NCBI GenBank assembly: GCA_049642465.1
Contig: JBAROV010000258.1
Location: 1-64,000, forward strand
DNA from: CAWDPQ01 sp049642465
GTDB lineage: Bacteria > Acidobacteriota > Vicinamibacteria > Vicinamibacterales > 2-12-FULL-66-21
DNA: 64,000 nt
Direction of reading: 5' to 3'
Shown here piece by piece: positions 17,574-25,597 of this stretch. A model generated the notes under the pieces. The model saw nothing but the letters and a program-made list of their open reading frames with translations, did not search any database and had not been told where the DNA came from. The position numbers and the translations under genes are program-made. Every line of letters begins with the position of its first letter. The stretch's first letter is position 1.

Positions 17574-18545
17574 CTAGAGACTCGGACGGCCGCCGCCAAA
17601 GTACTCCGCGACGTAGCGGACTCGACCGGGCGTCGCCTCAACCACGGAGTACCACTCCGTTTCCCAACTCGACGTCTGAAAGACCCAGTGCGTGCGGTTG
17701 TTCACCGTCATCCGGCCAAGAGGAAGCAGGTACGAGACGCCTTTCCGATCGCAGTACGTGATTCGTGCTGCCAGGTTGGTTTTGGGACGGGGCTCGCGCG
17801 AGTTGCTGTAGACCCAGCCGCTGATGAAAGTCTCGAGGCCGCACCCCTCGTCTTCTTCACCTGGCGGGTACTTCTTGACTGCCTCGATGTAGGAGACGCC
17901 GAAACCGGGCTGCACGAGCGACGAAGTGTACCAGGCTTCCAGTTCTGCCACGATCGCCTCGCGCTGTGCGCGCGCAATCGGGTGCACCCATCTCGAGCTC
18001 GATTTCGTCTTGTTGATCGCGCGCTCTTCGGCCGTGTCGATATCGTCTTTCAAAGCCGTCGTCAGGTCGCGCCACGCAGTGGCCCGCTTGCTCACGGTCG
18101 AGATACTCTCGATCTTGATATCGGCTGAGACCGCAATCCCTTCTTTCGGGTACGGCACCGTGAAAGGCATCGGCGCTGGTTCGTTCGAGACAAAGCCAGT
18201 GCGCAGACCGATGCGTTTTTCAACCCCGACCAGGATCGCAATCGGCGCGGAAGAGGAAAGCTTCATGGGCGCGCTGCCGTCGGCCGGCCACAGCGTCCAC
18301 GAGCGCGGCATGCTCCCTCCCCACCATTTCCTGGGCACTGCTTCGAGCGTGATCGGCAGCTCCAGGTTCTGCACCGAGCCTGGCCACGACACCTCCCACT
18401 TGCCGTCGTACGACGCAAACGGCAGCAGCACACCGTCACGACGCATGACCCCCACGACAAAGCTCTCGCGGGGTTGCGCGTCGAGACCCGGCATCAGTGC
18501 GCCGAGCATCGTGCATCCGATCAGAAACAGTCGACGAAGGTTCAT
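17574..18545 (-). CDS. Exported protein of unknown function
   Basis: The product is 323 residues with a signal peptide (LFLIGCTMLGALMPGLDAQ). The mature chain is mainly beta (RESFVVGVMRRDGVLLPFAS then YDGKWEVSWPG), with a central helical, charged stretch (RDLTTALKDDIDTAEERAIN). Two or three cysteines lie late in the chain (EGCGLETF and TYCDRKGV), perhaps in a disulphide. It ends RVRYVAEYFGGGRPSL. I do not recognise a family. It is tail-to-tail with the M28 peptidase gene, 43 bp apart. Confidence 0.75.
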   Translation of the reverse strand: MNLRRLFLIGCTMLGALMPGLDAQPRESFVVGVMRRDGVLLPFASYDGKWEVSWPGSVQNLELPITLEAVPRKWWGGSMPRSWTLWPADGSAPMKLSSSAPIAILVGVEKRIGLRTGFVSNEPAPMPFTVPYPKEGIAVSADIKIESISTVSKRATAWRDLTTALKDDIDTAEERAINKTKSSSRWVHPIARAQREAIVAELEAWYTSSLVQPGFGVSYIEAVKKYPPGEEDEGCGLETFISGWVYSNSREPRPKTNLAARITYCDRKGVSYLLPLGRMTVNNRTHWVFQTSSWETEWYSVVEATPGRVRYVAEYFGGGRPSL

Positions 18546-18593
18546 CCAATCCGCCAGGCGAACATCACCACATCTTCGTCAGGATGGCAACCG

Positions 18594-19202
18594 CTAGCGC
18601 CGATCGAGGACTTCGCGGACCTTGGCGAGCAGATCTTCCCGAGAGAACGGCTTGGCTAGAAAGTCGGCATCCAGCTCGTGCTCGGTGGGCCCCGCGTAGC
18701 CGGAGATGGCAATGAGCTTGAGCGATTTGCGTCGCGCGCGCAGGTGCTGCGCCAGCTCCGCGCCACCCATATAGGGCATCCGCAGGTCGGTGAGCAGCAA
18801 ATCGATCGAGTCGCCGTGCTCGTCGAACATCTTCAGCGCTTCCTGCCCGTTTCGCGCTTCGAACACGCGGTACCCGGCTCGCGTCAGCGCCAGCATGAAC
18901 AACTGGCGAACGGCCGGCTCGTCTTCGACAAGCAGAATCGTTTCACGCGTATCGGCCGCAGGTCCCTCGTCTGCGACGGCCACCGGGGCGGGACGTTTAG
19001 GATAGGTACCGAACATTTCACCTCGCCTGCGAATCCCTCGGGTATCTGCAACCCCTGGGCCGCGGCGAGTGACAGATTTGCCGCGCGTTGCACGGGGTTT
19101 GTGTGCCCGAGGCGCGCGCGTGTGCGACTTCGCGGCGCTCGCTGTGCGACGGCTGCGCGTTTTGGTTGGTTTAGCCTTCTTTTTGGTATTGCCGTTGCTC
19201 AC
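18594..19202 (-). CDS. Single-domain response regulator with histone-H1-like basic N-terminal tail
   Basis: The product is 202 residues from GTG 19202. Residues 86-200 are a receiver: ETILLVEDEP (acid pocket E93/D94), phospho-site D139 in LLLTDLRMP, IAISGYA, and K183 in FLAKPF. No output domain follows. Residues 1-62 are rich in K, R, A, T and P (KKKAKPTKTRSRR, HKPRATRGKSVTRR), like an H1 tail, and could bind DNA or RNA. The start overlaps the PAP2 gene by 32 bases. An alternative start, ATG 19016, has a good GAGGTGAA site and would drop the tail. The run of lysine codons argues that the tail is genuinely coded, but this is open. Confidence 0.8.
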   Translation of the reverse strand: MSNGNTKKKAKPTKTRSRRTASAAKSHTRAPRAHKPRATRGKSVTRRGPGVADTRGIRRRGEMFGTYPKRPAPVAVADEGPAADTRETILLVEDEPAVRQLFMLALTRAGYRVFEARNGQEALKMFDEHGDSIDLLLTDLRMPYMGGAELAQHLRARRKSLKLIAISGYAGPTEHELDADFLAKPFSREDLLAKVREVLDRR

Positions 19203-19923
19203 GCTTCATCCCCGCCCGGCGCTCCAGCACCCGTTCGATCATCCAACACATGAGCGCCCACGACAACCCAATGAGCCATCCCGCCAGCACATCGGTCGGA
19301 TAGTGGACGCCGAGGAACACCCGCGTTGCGCCAACGAGCAGCGTAGCGAGCATTGCAACGGCAATGCAATAAAACTTTGCGAGACGCCCCGTTGCGAGCC
19401 GCATCAGGAGGGTACCGAGCGTCAAGTACACGGCTGCCGAGGTCATCGCATGGCCGCTTGGAAAGCTGGAGGACGAGACCTCGCGGAGATGCGGCACGAG
19501 CGACGGTCGCGGCCGGTCGAACGCAAGCTTGAGCGCAAAGTTCAGGAACCAGCCGCCGCAGCTGGCGACGAATACGAAGGCGCCCGTCCGGTACAACCCA
19601 TGGAGGAAAAGGTAGCCGGTGACGACGAGCACGACCAGGCCGAGAACAGTCGGACTGCCGAGCGCCGTGAGATCGAGCGCTCCGTCACGCAGCCATGTGG
19701 GGCCGATCGGTTGGCTCGGGTCGTCTGCTTTTCTCAGCGCCCGGATGACCTGCTCGTCAAAGTCCCGGGTATCCCCCTCGGTGACATTGTCGGCGATGTA
19801 GACAAACCCGATCGCGAGCGCGAGGATCCCGAGGGTCACGAGGAGCACGCGCAGCTCCGTACGCTCGCGCCGCGCCACGTGCGCGAGGATACGATGCCAG
19901 GCGGCAACCAGAGCGTTCTGCAC
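19171..19923 (-). CDS. PAP2-family membrane phosphatase
   Basis: The product is 250 residues with about six membrane helices. The three phosphatase motifs are present: K132...RPRP (KLAFDRPRP), PSGH at 155-158 with the catalytic histidine, and R201...H207...D211 (TRVFLGVHYPTD). Family members remove phosphate from lipid phosphates such as phosphatidate or undecaprenyl pyrophosphate at the outer face of the membrane; the substrate here cannot be told. The end is basic (MKREQRQYQKEG) and overlaps the response regulator gene. Start is GTG. Confidence 0.9.
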   Translation of the reverse strand: MQNALVAAWHRILAHVARRERTELRVLLVTLGILALAIGFVYIADNVTEGDTRDFDEQVIRALRKADDPSQPIGPTWLRDGALDLTALGSPTVLGLVVLVVTGYLFLHGLYRTGAFVFVASCGGWFLNFALKLAFDRPRPSLVPHLREVSSSSFPSGHAMTSAAVYLTLGTLLMRLATGRLAKFYCIAVAMLATLLVGATRVFLGVHYPTDVLAGWLIGLSWALMCWMIERVLERRAGMKREQRQYQKEG

Positions 19924-19970
19924 GGGATTGATCTTATGCGATGTCGTTCGTTCACCCGAGGCGATGGCTG

Positions 19971-20055
19971 CCCAGCGTGGACGGACCAGCGCCCAGCGAC
20001 TGACGAGCGCAGACGGACTAGCGACGAGCGACCAGCGACTGACAAGCGTCAGCCG
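19971..20055 (+). repeat. GCGACTGAC/GCGACCA short tandem repeat, copy 1 of a three-site family
   Basis: This is a degenerate 7-9-bp tandem repeat built from GCGAC, CAGCGAC and TAGCGAC words. It ends with GACTGACAAGCGTCAGCCG at 20037-20055, where CTGAC and GTCAG can pair. The same ending, with one change, occurs at 63247-63265, and an overlapping piece at 32836-32854. The repeat lies between the PAP2 gene and the stress-protein gene. Confidence 0.75.
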
Positions 20056-20058
20056 TGA

Positions 20059-20481
20059 TTACACCGCCCGTACCATCAACACCGGCACGAGCACGTCATG
20101 CCTGACGCGATCGGCGGTGCTGCCGCGCAGGAGGTCGTTGAAAAATCGATGACCATGTGTGGACATCGCGATGAGATCGACCTGTTCGTCGCGCGCGACC
20201 TTGACGAGTTCCGAGGCGGGGTCGCCGAGGGCGAGGCGTGCCCGGCACTCGAAGCCGCGGGCAGCCAGCTCGGCGCGGCGCTCTTCGAGGTACTCGCGAT
20301 CCGCACGCATCTCGTCGGACTCGCGCAGATTCAACTCGTTGAACGCGCGCGCCGCCCATCCGTCCGCCACGTGAACGAGAAGCAGCTTCGACCCGAGCAG
20401 CTTCGCGAGAGGCTCGATGTGAGCAAGAACTGCCCGATCCGCATCCGAGTTCTCGAGCGCAACAAGGATGTGCTGGTACAT
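20059..20481 (-). CDS. Universal stress protein, UspA type
   Basis: The product is 140 residues from the ATG at 20481, which begins MYQHILVALENSDADRAVL; the longer frame adds nine unrelated residues. The family pattern is present: N-terminal HILVALENS with the conserved aspartate, DLIAMSTHGHRFFNDLL, and the ATP-loop end RGSTADRVRHDVLVPVLMV, which matches GxxxxxxxxxGS of ATP-binding members. Usp proteins are cytoplasmic dimers that help cells survive stress. It stands alone, with repeats on both sides. Confidence 0.9.
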   Translation of the reverse strand: MYQHILVALENSDADRAVLAHIEPLAKLLGSKLLLVHVADGWAARAFNELNLRESDEMRADREYLEERRAELAARGFECRARLALGDPASELVKVARDEQVDLIAMSTHGHRFFNDLLRGSTADRVRHDVLVPVLMVRAV

Positions 20482-20489
20482 CGTCAACT

Positions 20490-20568
20490 CCCAATCACCA
20501 ACACCCAACTACCACAATGCAGGTCGCGGGTTTTTGCACGTTGCACGTTGCATGTCGCACGTGGCACG
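20490..20568 (+). repeat. Two short tandem repeats (CCAACTA-like and GCACGTT-like)
   Basis: 20490-20516 is a degenerate run of CCAA(T/C)CA/CCAACTA words. 20533-20568 is a run of GCACGTT, GCATGTC and GCACGTG units of 7 bp. Together they fill the spacer between the stress-protein start and the mntH stop. Confidence 0.65.
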
Positions 20569-20573
20569 TGTAC

Positions 20574-21935
20574 TCATCCCATCAACGTCTGATACAACAA
20601 CCACACGTTCAGCGCCGCGATGAAGACCGCAACCGGCCACGCGAGCCACATCATCCAACGCGGCGCGACGAGCGACCCCATCTTGCGCCGGTCGCCAACG
20701 AAGAGCACGAGCGGGAAGACGGCAAACGGCAGCTGAAGACTCAACACCACCTGGCTGAATATCAGCAACGCCCCCGTTCCCCGCTCGCCATAGAGAATGA
20801 CCGTCGTCAGTGCCGGAATAATCGCAATCAGACGGGTAATGAGACGACGGAGCCATGGGCGCAGCCGGATGTTGAGAAAGCCTTCCATGACGATCTGGCC
20901 GGCAAGCGTGCCCGTGAGGGTGGCGTTCTGACCCGAAAAAAGCAGGGCGACCGCAAAGAGCGTACTGGCGAGTTGAGTGCCGAGCAGTGGCGCGAGCAGC
21001 AGGTACGCGTCCGAAATGTCGGCCACGTCCTCGTGCGGTGTGCCGTGAAATGTCGCCGCCGCCATGATGAGTATCGCGCCGTTCAGGAACAGCGCCGACA
21101 TCAACGCCACGGTCGAATCAATGGTCGCAAAGCGGATCGCCTGGCGGCGGCTGTCGATCGCATCGCCGTACTTGCGCGTCTGAATGATCGACGAATGCAG
21201 GTAGAGGTTGTGCGGCATCACCGTCGCCCCGAGAATGCCGACGGCGATGTACAGCATGTCGGGGTTCTTCGCGATCTGCGGGCTCGGAATCAAGCCATAA
21301 AACACGCCGGTGACATCGGGGCGCGCGAGCCACAGTTCGACCGCAAACGAACCAGCGATGCCGAGAATCAGCAGCACCACGAGGGTTTCGACATATCGGA
21401 ACCGATACTGCTGCAGGTACAAGACGATGAGGACGTCGAGGGCGGTGAGACACACGCCCCAGGTCAGCGGTATGCCGAAGAGAAGATTGAGCGCGATGGC
21501 AGAGCCGACGACCTCTGCAAGATCGCACGCAGCGATCGCGATTTCGCAGAGCAGCCACAGCACGAGCGTGACCGGACGCGAATAGTGATCGCGACAGGCC
21601 TGGGCGAGATCGCGGCCGCTGGCGATCCCCAGGCGCGCGGAAAGCGCCTGCAGCAGGACCGCCATCAGATTCGACAGCATGATCACGCTGAGGAGCGTGT
21701 AGCCGTATCGCGCGCCGCCCGCGAGATCGGTGGCCCAGTTGCCCGGATCCATATAGCCCACAGCCACCAGATATCCGGGGCCGGCAAACGCAAACAGCTT
21801 GCGCCAGAATCTACCGGTGGTGGGCACTGGAACAGTCCCGTGAACTTCCGGGAGACTCACCGTCGATGAGCGACGCCGCCAGCCGTCATTCGGCGGCGGC
21901 AGCACGGACTCTGGCGGACTATCGGGCTGTGTCAT
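20574..21935 (-). CDS. mntH: NRAMP-family divalent metal transporter
   Basis: The product is 453 residues with about 11 membrane helices. The metal-binding motifs are both present: DPGN (VAVGYMDPGNWATDLAGG) in helix 1 and MPH (ILGATVMPHNLYLHSS) in helix 6. This is the proton-coupled manganese/iron importer MntH. The N-terminal 40 residues are hydrophilic and proline-rich (PDSPPESVLPPPNDGWRRR). Upstream, TAACGTTA at 21945-21952 is a perfect 8-bp palindrome ten bases before the start and might be an operator. A near-inverted repeat TAACCG...CGGTAA lies 10-35 bp further up. Neither can be assigned to MntR or Fur by sight. Confidence 0.92.
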   Translation of the reverse strand: MTQPDSPPESVLPPPNDGWRRRSSTVSLPEVHGTVPVPTTGRFWRKLFAFAGPGYLVAVGYMDPGNWATDLAGGARYGYTLLSVIMLSNLMAVLLQALSARLGIASGRDLAQACRDHYSRPVTLVLWLLCEIAIAACDLAEVVGSAIALNLLFGIPLTWGVCLTALDVLIVLYLQQYRFRYVETLVVLLILGIAGSFAVELWLARPDVTGVFYGLIPSPQIAKNPDMLYIAVGILGATVMPHNLYLHSSIIQTRKYGDAIDSRRQAIRFATIDSTVALMSALFLNGAILIMAAATFHGTPHEDVADISDAYLLLAPLLGTQLASTLFAVALLFSGQNATLTGTLAGQIVMEGFLNIRLRPWLRRLITRLIAIIPALTTVILYGERGTGALLIFSQVVLSLQLPFAVFPLVLFVGDRRKMGSLVAPRWMMWLAWPVAVFIAALNVWLLYQTLMG

Positions 21936-21944
21936 CGGTCTGCC

Positions 21945-21952
21945 TAACGTTA
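21945..21952. promoter_or_regulatory. Palindrome upstream of mntH, possible operator
   Basis: TAACGTTA is a perfect palindrome nine bases before the mntH start codon. A second imperfect pair, TAACCG and CGGTAA, follows at 21962-21983. Metal transporters are usually repressed by a metalloregulator, so an operator here is expected, but the length is short and the regulator unknown. Confidence 0.25.
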
Positions 21953-22089
21953 CACGACCCGTAACCGCTTACTGAAACGGTAAGGATGTCGCGCGGCAAG
22001 TGATAGAAGTCGTTGACTTTCCGGCCATTCCCGCATCGAATTGGCGGACCACCGGGGGCACGCGGCTTGCCACTCTCGCTGCAGCTCTT

Positions 22090-23001
22090 ATGACCACTCG
22101 TCTGCGCGCCGTTGGCGCGGCCATCATTCTCCTCCTGTTCGCCGCGCTGCCGTGCCAGGCGCAAACACCTGTGCCCGCCGGAGCTTCAGCGAAGGCGGAG
22201 GATCAGCCGCCGGCTGCACCAGCCGCACCGGCAGCGACGCCCGAGATCGAACTGAACATCACGAATCTCCCGACGACGCGATCGCTCAAGCGTCATCAGG
22301 GGTATTTCAGGCTCACCCACCGATTTGCGGCAGACCTGCGCCGAGGCAGCTTCGGGCAGCTCGCCGAAAACCTGTTCACGATCGATCAGGGCGCCATCAT
22401 CGGTCTCGAGTACCGTTTCGGCATCACGTCGAATCTCCAGGCGGGCGTTCATCGCTCGATGCTCAGCAAGACGATCCAGTTTTTCGGCAAGTACGACGGG
22501 TGGCGTCAGGGAGATCGACTCCCGGTCTCCATCTCGCTGATTGCATCGATCGAAGGTCTCAACAATCTGCAGGACAACCACCAGCCCGCCATCGTCGCGA
22601 GCATCTCGCGTGTGGTGGGCAGTCGTCTCATGCTCTACGCGACGCCAGGTTTTGTGGCGAATACGCGCGCCGCAGACTTTCTGACCGGTCACGATCACGG
22701 CCTGCCCGGGGAGGAAGTGGACGAGCACGGGAACCACGAGCACACCGCGTTTCTCGGATTCGGTGGCCGCGCGCGCGTGCGTCCGACCTTCTACGTCACC
22801 GGCGAGTTCACGCCGCGCCTCGCCGGCCACGATCCTGGACGCGGCGCCTGGGGAGTGTCGCTGGAGAAAATGACCAGGGGCGGCGGCCACACGCTGCAGC
22901 TCAATTTTACGAACTCGTTCGGCACGACCTTCGGTCAGCTCGCACGCGGCGGCAGCGAACACGACATCTATCTCGGATTCAACATCACACGGAAGTTCTG
23001 A
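22090..23001 (+). CDS. DUF5777 family outer-membrane beta-barrel protein
   Basis: The product is 303 residues from ATG 22090, which gives a signal peptide ending ALPCQAQ; upstream in-frame codons lack one. A proline/alanine spacer follows, then the DUF5777 pattern: NLPTTRSLKRHQGYFRLTHRF, FGQLAENLFTIDQGAIIGLE, YRFGITSNLQAGVHRS, and the end FNITRKF with a terminal phenylalanine, as in outer-membrane barrels. The segment GHDHGLPGEEVDEHGNHEH is rich in H, D and E and could bind metal. The CHRD gene follows 23 bp downstream, so the two are probably co-transcribed. Confidence 0.88.
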   Translation: MTTRLRAVGAAIILLLFAALPCQAQTPVPAGASAKAEDQPPAAPAAPAATPEIELNITNLPTTRSLKRHQGYFRLTHRFAADLRRGSFGQLAENLFTIDQGAIIGLEYRFGITSNLQAGVHRSMLSKTIQFFGKYDGWRQGDRLPVSISLIASIEGLNNLQDNHQPAIVASISRVVGSRLMLYATPGFVANTRAADFLTGHDHGLPGEEVDEHGNHEHTAFLGFGGRARVRPTFYVTGEFTPRLAGHDPGRGAWGVSLEKMTRGGGHTLQLNFTNSFGTTFGQLARGGSEHDIYLGFNITRKF

Positions 23002-23024
23002 CGACTCGGGGCAGGAGGATACGC

Positions 23025-23564
23025 ATGAAACGGTTGATGATCGGTGCAGTGGGTCTGGCTGTCGCCATCACGGCAGTACGTTGCGGCGGAAGCAATAACA
23101 ACAATCCAACCGGTCCGTCGACGACGGGACCGATCGTGTTCTCAGCCACATTGTCGCCCGCGAACGAAGTGCCGCCAATTACCAGCAACGAGGCTAACGC
23201 GCGTGGGACCGCAACCGTGACGATGAATGTACCGCGCGATGCATCGGGGAATCCGAACGGTGCCGGCACACTCAGCTTCGCCGTCCAAATGTCAGGGTTC
23301 CCTGCCGGGACGCCGATTGTTGCCGGCCATATTCACACCGGTGCCGCTGGCGCCAACGGCGGCGTGCTCATTAGTACTGGCCTCAGTGGTGCTGCGCCAC
23401 TCTTGCTGACAGACGGCACGACAAATACTTCGTTCAACAATGTGACGGTCCCGGCCGACCAAGCCCTGGCCATCTACACCAACCCGGCCGGGTACTATGT
23501 GAACTTCCACAGCCAACAGCATCCTGGCGGCGTGATTCGCGGCCAGATGGTCCGCATGCAGTAA
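23025..23564 (+). CDS. CHRD-domain exported protein
   Basis: The product is 179 residues with ribosome-binding site GGAGGATACGC before the ATG. The signal region ends AVRCGGSNNNN; the cysteine suggests a lipoprotein, though the lipobox is not canonical. The CHRD domain is clear: FSATLSPANEVPPITSNEA, TVTMNVPRDASGNPNGAGTL, AGHIHTGAAGANGGVLI, and the end YYVNFHSQQHPGGVIRGQM. CHRD domains occur in chordin and many bacterial exported proteins; their bacterial role is unknown. The conserved HIH and H-Q-H pairs suggest metal or ligand binding. The gene directly follows the DUF5777 barrel gene. Confidence 0.9.
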   Translation: MKRLMIGAVGLAVAITAVRCGGSNNNNPTGPSTTGPIVFSATLSPANEVPPITSNEANARGTATVTMNVPRDASGNPNGAGTLSFAVQMSGFPAGTPIVAGHIHTGAAGANGGVLISTGLSGAAPLLLTDGTTNTSFNNVTVPADQALAIYTNPAGYYVNFHSQQHPGGVIRGQMVRMQ

Positions 23565-23580
23565 AGAAGGGAAAAGGGAG

Positions 23581-23603
23581 AAGGCTTGCTACTGGAGCCT
23601 TCC
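23581..23603. terminator. Hairpin between the convergent CHRD and M28 genes
   Basis: GAAGGCT (23581-23587) pairs perfectly with AGCCTTC (23597-23603) across a nine-base loop. It is flanked by purine-rich AAGGGAAAAGGG on the left and pyrimidine-rich CCCTTCCCC on the right, so pairing can extend. It overlaps the last codons of the M28 gene and can serve both strands. Confidence 0.6.
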
Positions 23604-25391
23604 CCCTCCGCCCTTCCCCACTCTCGGCCCCTTGTTATCCCGGACCGGCACGTGTGTGAGGTTCGCGACCCGCTGACCCGTCGCATACACCAGCTGCGTG
23701 ATGTGCGCGAGCTTGTCGAACTCGATCTTGTCCACTTCGTCAGTCACATAGTGATAGTCGCGGTGCAGTCCCGTCGTGTAGAAGATGATCGGAATGCCCT
23801 TGGACGCGTAGCTGTAGTGATCGCTGCGCGTGTAAATGGACTCGGGATCGGCCGGATCGTTCAACTCGTAATCGAGCGTCATCGGCTTCGCAAGCGACGC
23901 ATTCGCATCTTCGCTGAGGTTGTGCAACTCGGTGCTGATCCGATCGGAACCCACAAGATAGACCGTGTTGGCTTCGGCCGGGTCGTCGCACCGGTTCCGT
24001 CCGACCATGTCGATGTTGAGCGTTGCAACAATCGAATCGAGGGGAACGACCGGGTAATCCGCGTTGTAGCGGGATCCGAGCAGGCCTCCTTCCTCAGCCG
24101 TGTGCCACACAAAGAGCAGCGACCGCTTCGGTCTCTGCCCGAGCGCAAACGCTCTCGCGAGTCCCATCAGCGCGACGGTTCCTGATCCGTCGTCATCTGC
24201 TCCGTTGTTGACGACGTCGTCTGGCCGTGGAGTCGGGCGCGTCTGACCGACGCAGCCACCGGCCGCAGTTCCGCCACCGCCCCTGCCCCCGCCTGCGCCG
24301 GGAGCCGCCTGCTGATAGCCGATGTGGTCGTAATGGGCTCCAAACGCGACGTATGTTCCGCGCAGTTTCGGATCCGTGCCTTCGACGACACCTACGACGT
24401 TGCGTGTCAGCCGCGTGTTCGCCACCGTGTAATCGGCATCAACGTCCACGGTCAGCTTCACGCCCTTCAAGGCAAACGTCGGCAGCGGCTCCTGCTTCGT
24501 GACCAGATCCTTGAGTTCGGAATACTTCATGTCGGAGGCGCTGAAGAGGAACTCGAAGAAATCGTCTTGCGCGCTGAGCGCGGGCGTGACGCGCGCGTCG
24601 TATCGCTGCGCGGTCGTGAAATCGACGTCCTGAGCGGCTGCGCCGCGTCCACCGCCTGGCGGCTGCCCACCGCGTCCCTGCCCTGAGCTTGGCGAAGGGC
24701 CGCCTTCCGCCGGTGGCGTCTGACCGCCACGGCCACGACCTCCGAAGAGCCCGAACGTCGGCGGACCGATCACCGCCGCCGCTCCCTTGTCGATCGCCAA
24801 CCGGGGTCGGGCAAAGAGCAGCCGCCGCGATTCCGGTCCAACGTTTTTCGGTCCGGAGCTGCCCAGCCAGATCACCACTTTGCCTTTCGGATCGACGGTC
24901 GCGTAGTCGTCGATCTTCGCCGCCGGTATCTGAAGCCCATACCCTGCGAAGACAATGTCGTTGCTGGTGACAGTTTGTTTACCACCCATGCTGCGAGGGA
25001 ACGTGATGCCTTCGCCATCCTTGAACGTGCGGCTTTGCCCGTTGACTTCGACCGTTACCGACGATCGGCTGGTCGTCTTGACGCCAACGACCTTCACGGT
25101 CTGAAAGTAAGAACCATCGTCTCCAACCGGCTTGAGGCCCCATTCTTTCAGATGGTCGGCGATGTAGGCGGCGGCGAGGCCAAGCCCTTCGGTATAGACC
25201 TGACGGCCCTGGAGTTCGTCGGATGCCAGGTAGGTGAGCCATTCCTTGAGCGCGCTCGCCTGGATAGCTTGCCCGCCGGAGCCTTGGCCAAGGCGGGCGC
25301 CGGGCCCCCTTCTTTCCGACTGCTCGGCCAGGAGCGCCGTGGTGAAGATTGCCGCAATAAGGGTGGCGACGCACGAGCGGCGAGCGAACAT
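23589..25391 (-). CDS. Exported M28-family zinc aminopeptidase with PA-like insert
   Basis: The product is 600 residues from ATG 25391, with GAGGACCTCACAG before it; a signal peptide follows (CVATLIAAIFTTALLAEQ). After SALKEWLTYLASDELQGRQV, typical of this group, a PA-type region spans about 130-330. The peptidase core has all ligands: HYDHIG, NGADDDGSG, AEEGGLLGS, NIDMVG and RSDHYSY. Two glycine-rich loops (GGRGRGGQ and GGGRGGGG) interrupt the domains. Two palindromic repeats lie inside the coding sequence, in frame, at 25271-25298 and 24681-24699; each adds a G/P/S/Q-rich peptide. The last codons come from the terminator hairpin. Confidence 0.9.
   Translation of the reverse strand: MFARRSCVATLIAAIFTTALLAEQSERRGPGARLGQGSGGQAIQASALKEWLTYLASDELQGRQVYTEGLGLAAAYIADHLKEWGLKPVGDDGSYFQTVKVVGVKTTSRSSVTVEVNGQSRTFKDGEGITFPRSMGGKQTVTSNDIVFAGYGLQIPAAKIDDYATVDPKGKVVIWLGSSGPKNVGPESRRLLFARPRLAIDKGAAAVIGPPTFGLFGGRGRGGQTPPAEGGPSPSSGQGRGGQPPGGGRGAAAQDVDFTTAQRYDARVTPALSAQDDFFEFLFSASDMKYSELKDLVTKQEPLPTFALKGVKLTVDVDADYTVANTRLTRNVVGVVEGTDPKLRGTYVAFGAHYDHIGYQQAAPGAGGGRGGGGTAAGGCVGQTRPTPRPDDVVNNGADDDGSGTVALMGLARAFALGQRPKRSLLFVWHTAEEGGLLGSRYNADYPVVPLDSIVATLNIDMVGRNRCDDPAEANTVYLVGSDRISTELHNLSEDANASLAKPMTLDYELNDPADPESIYTRSDHYSYASKGIPIIFYTTGLHRDYHYVTDEVDKIEFDKLAHITQLVYATGQRVANLTHVPVRDNKGPRVGKGGGGRLQ
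24681..24699. repeat. CCCTGAGCTTGGCGAAGGG repeat inside the M28 gene
   Basis: This 19-bp imperfect palindrome (CCCT at one end, AGGG at the other) resembles the widespread CCTTCGACAAGCTCAGGG-type bacterial repeat. It is read in frame on the minus strand as GPSPSSGQG within a glycine-rich loop of the peptidase. Confidence 0.6.
25271..25298. repeat. 28-bp palindromic element inside the M28 gene
   Basis: The element starts GCCCGCCGGAGC and ends AAGGCGGGC around a perfect 14-bp palindrome GCCTTGGCCAAGGC (25281-25294). It has the same length and frame-ends as the intergenic copy at 51375-51402. On the minus strand it codes part of the stretch just after the signal peptide (GARLGQGSGGQA). Confidence 0.7.
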
Positions 25392-25597
25392 CTGTGAGGT
25401 CCTCTTGGATGCAGTAGCGAGTAGCAGTAACCGGGCTTCAGGAACCGAGTACCGAGTGATCATCATAGATTTACGCCGCCCAGGCCGGTTGTGCTTACGT
25501 TAGCTGATGCACACGCCGCGGTGGAACCCTGAACGAAACGCCGGGCGTCAAACGTCGTATTCTTGTCGGTTCGGGAATGGGGTCGAAAGGAGCGGTG

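Noticed and set aside
20517..21869. A 450-codon open frame opposite mntH.
   Set aside because: It is antisense to a complete MntH with both metal motifs. The product is low-complexity and highly charged.
22041..23564. A 507-codon frame ending with the CHRD protein, which might suggest a fusion with the DUF5777 gene.
   Set aside because: The first 328 codons are the other frame of the DUF5777 gene and are arginine-rich noise. A ribosome-binding site and signal peptide mark the true start at 23025.
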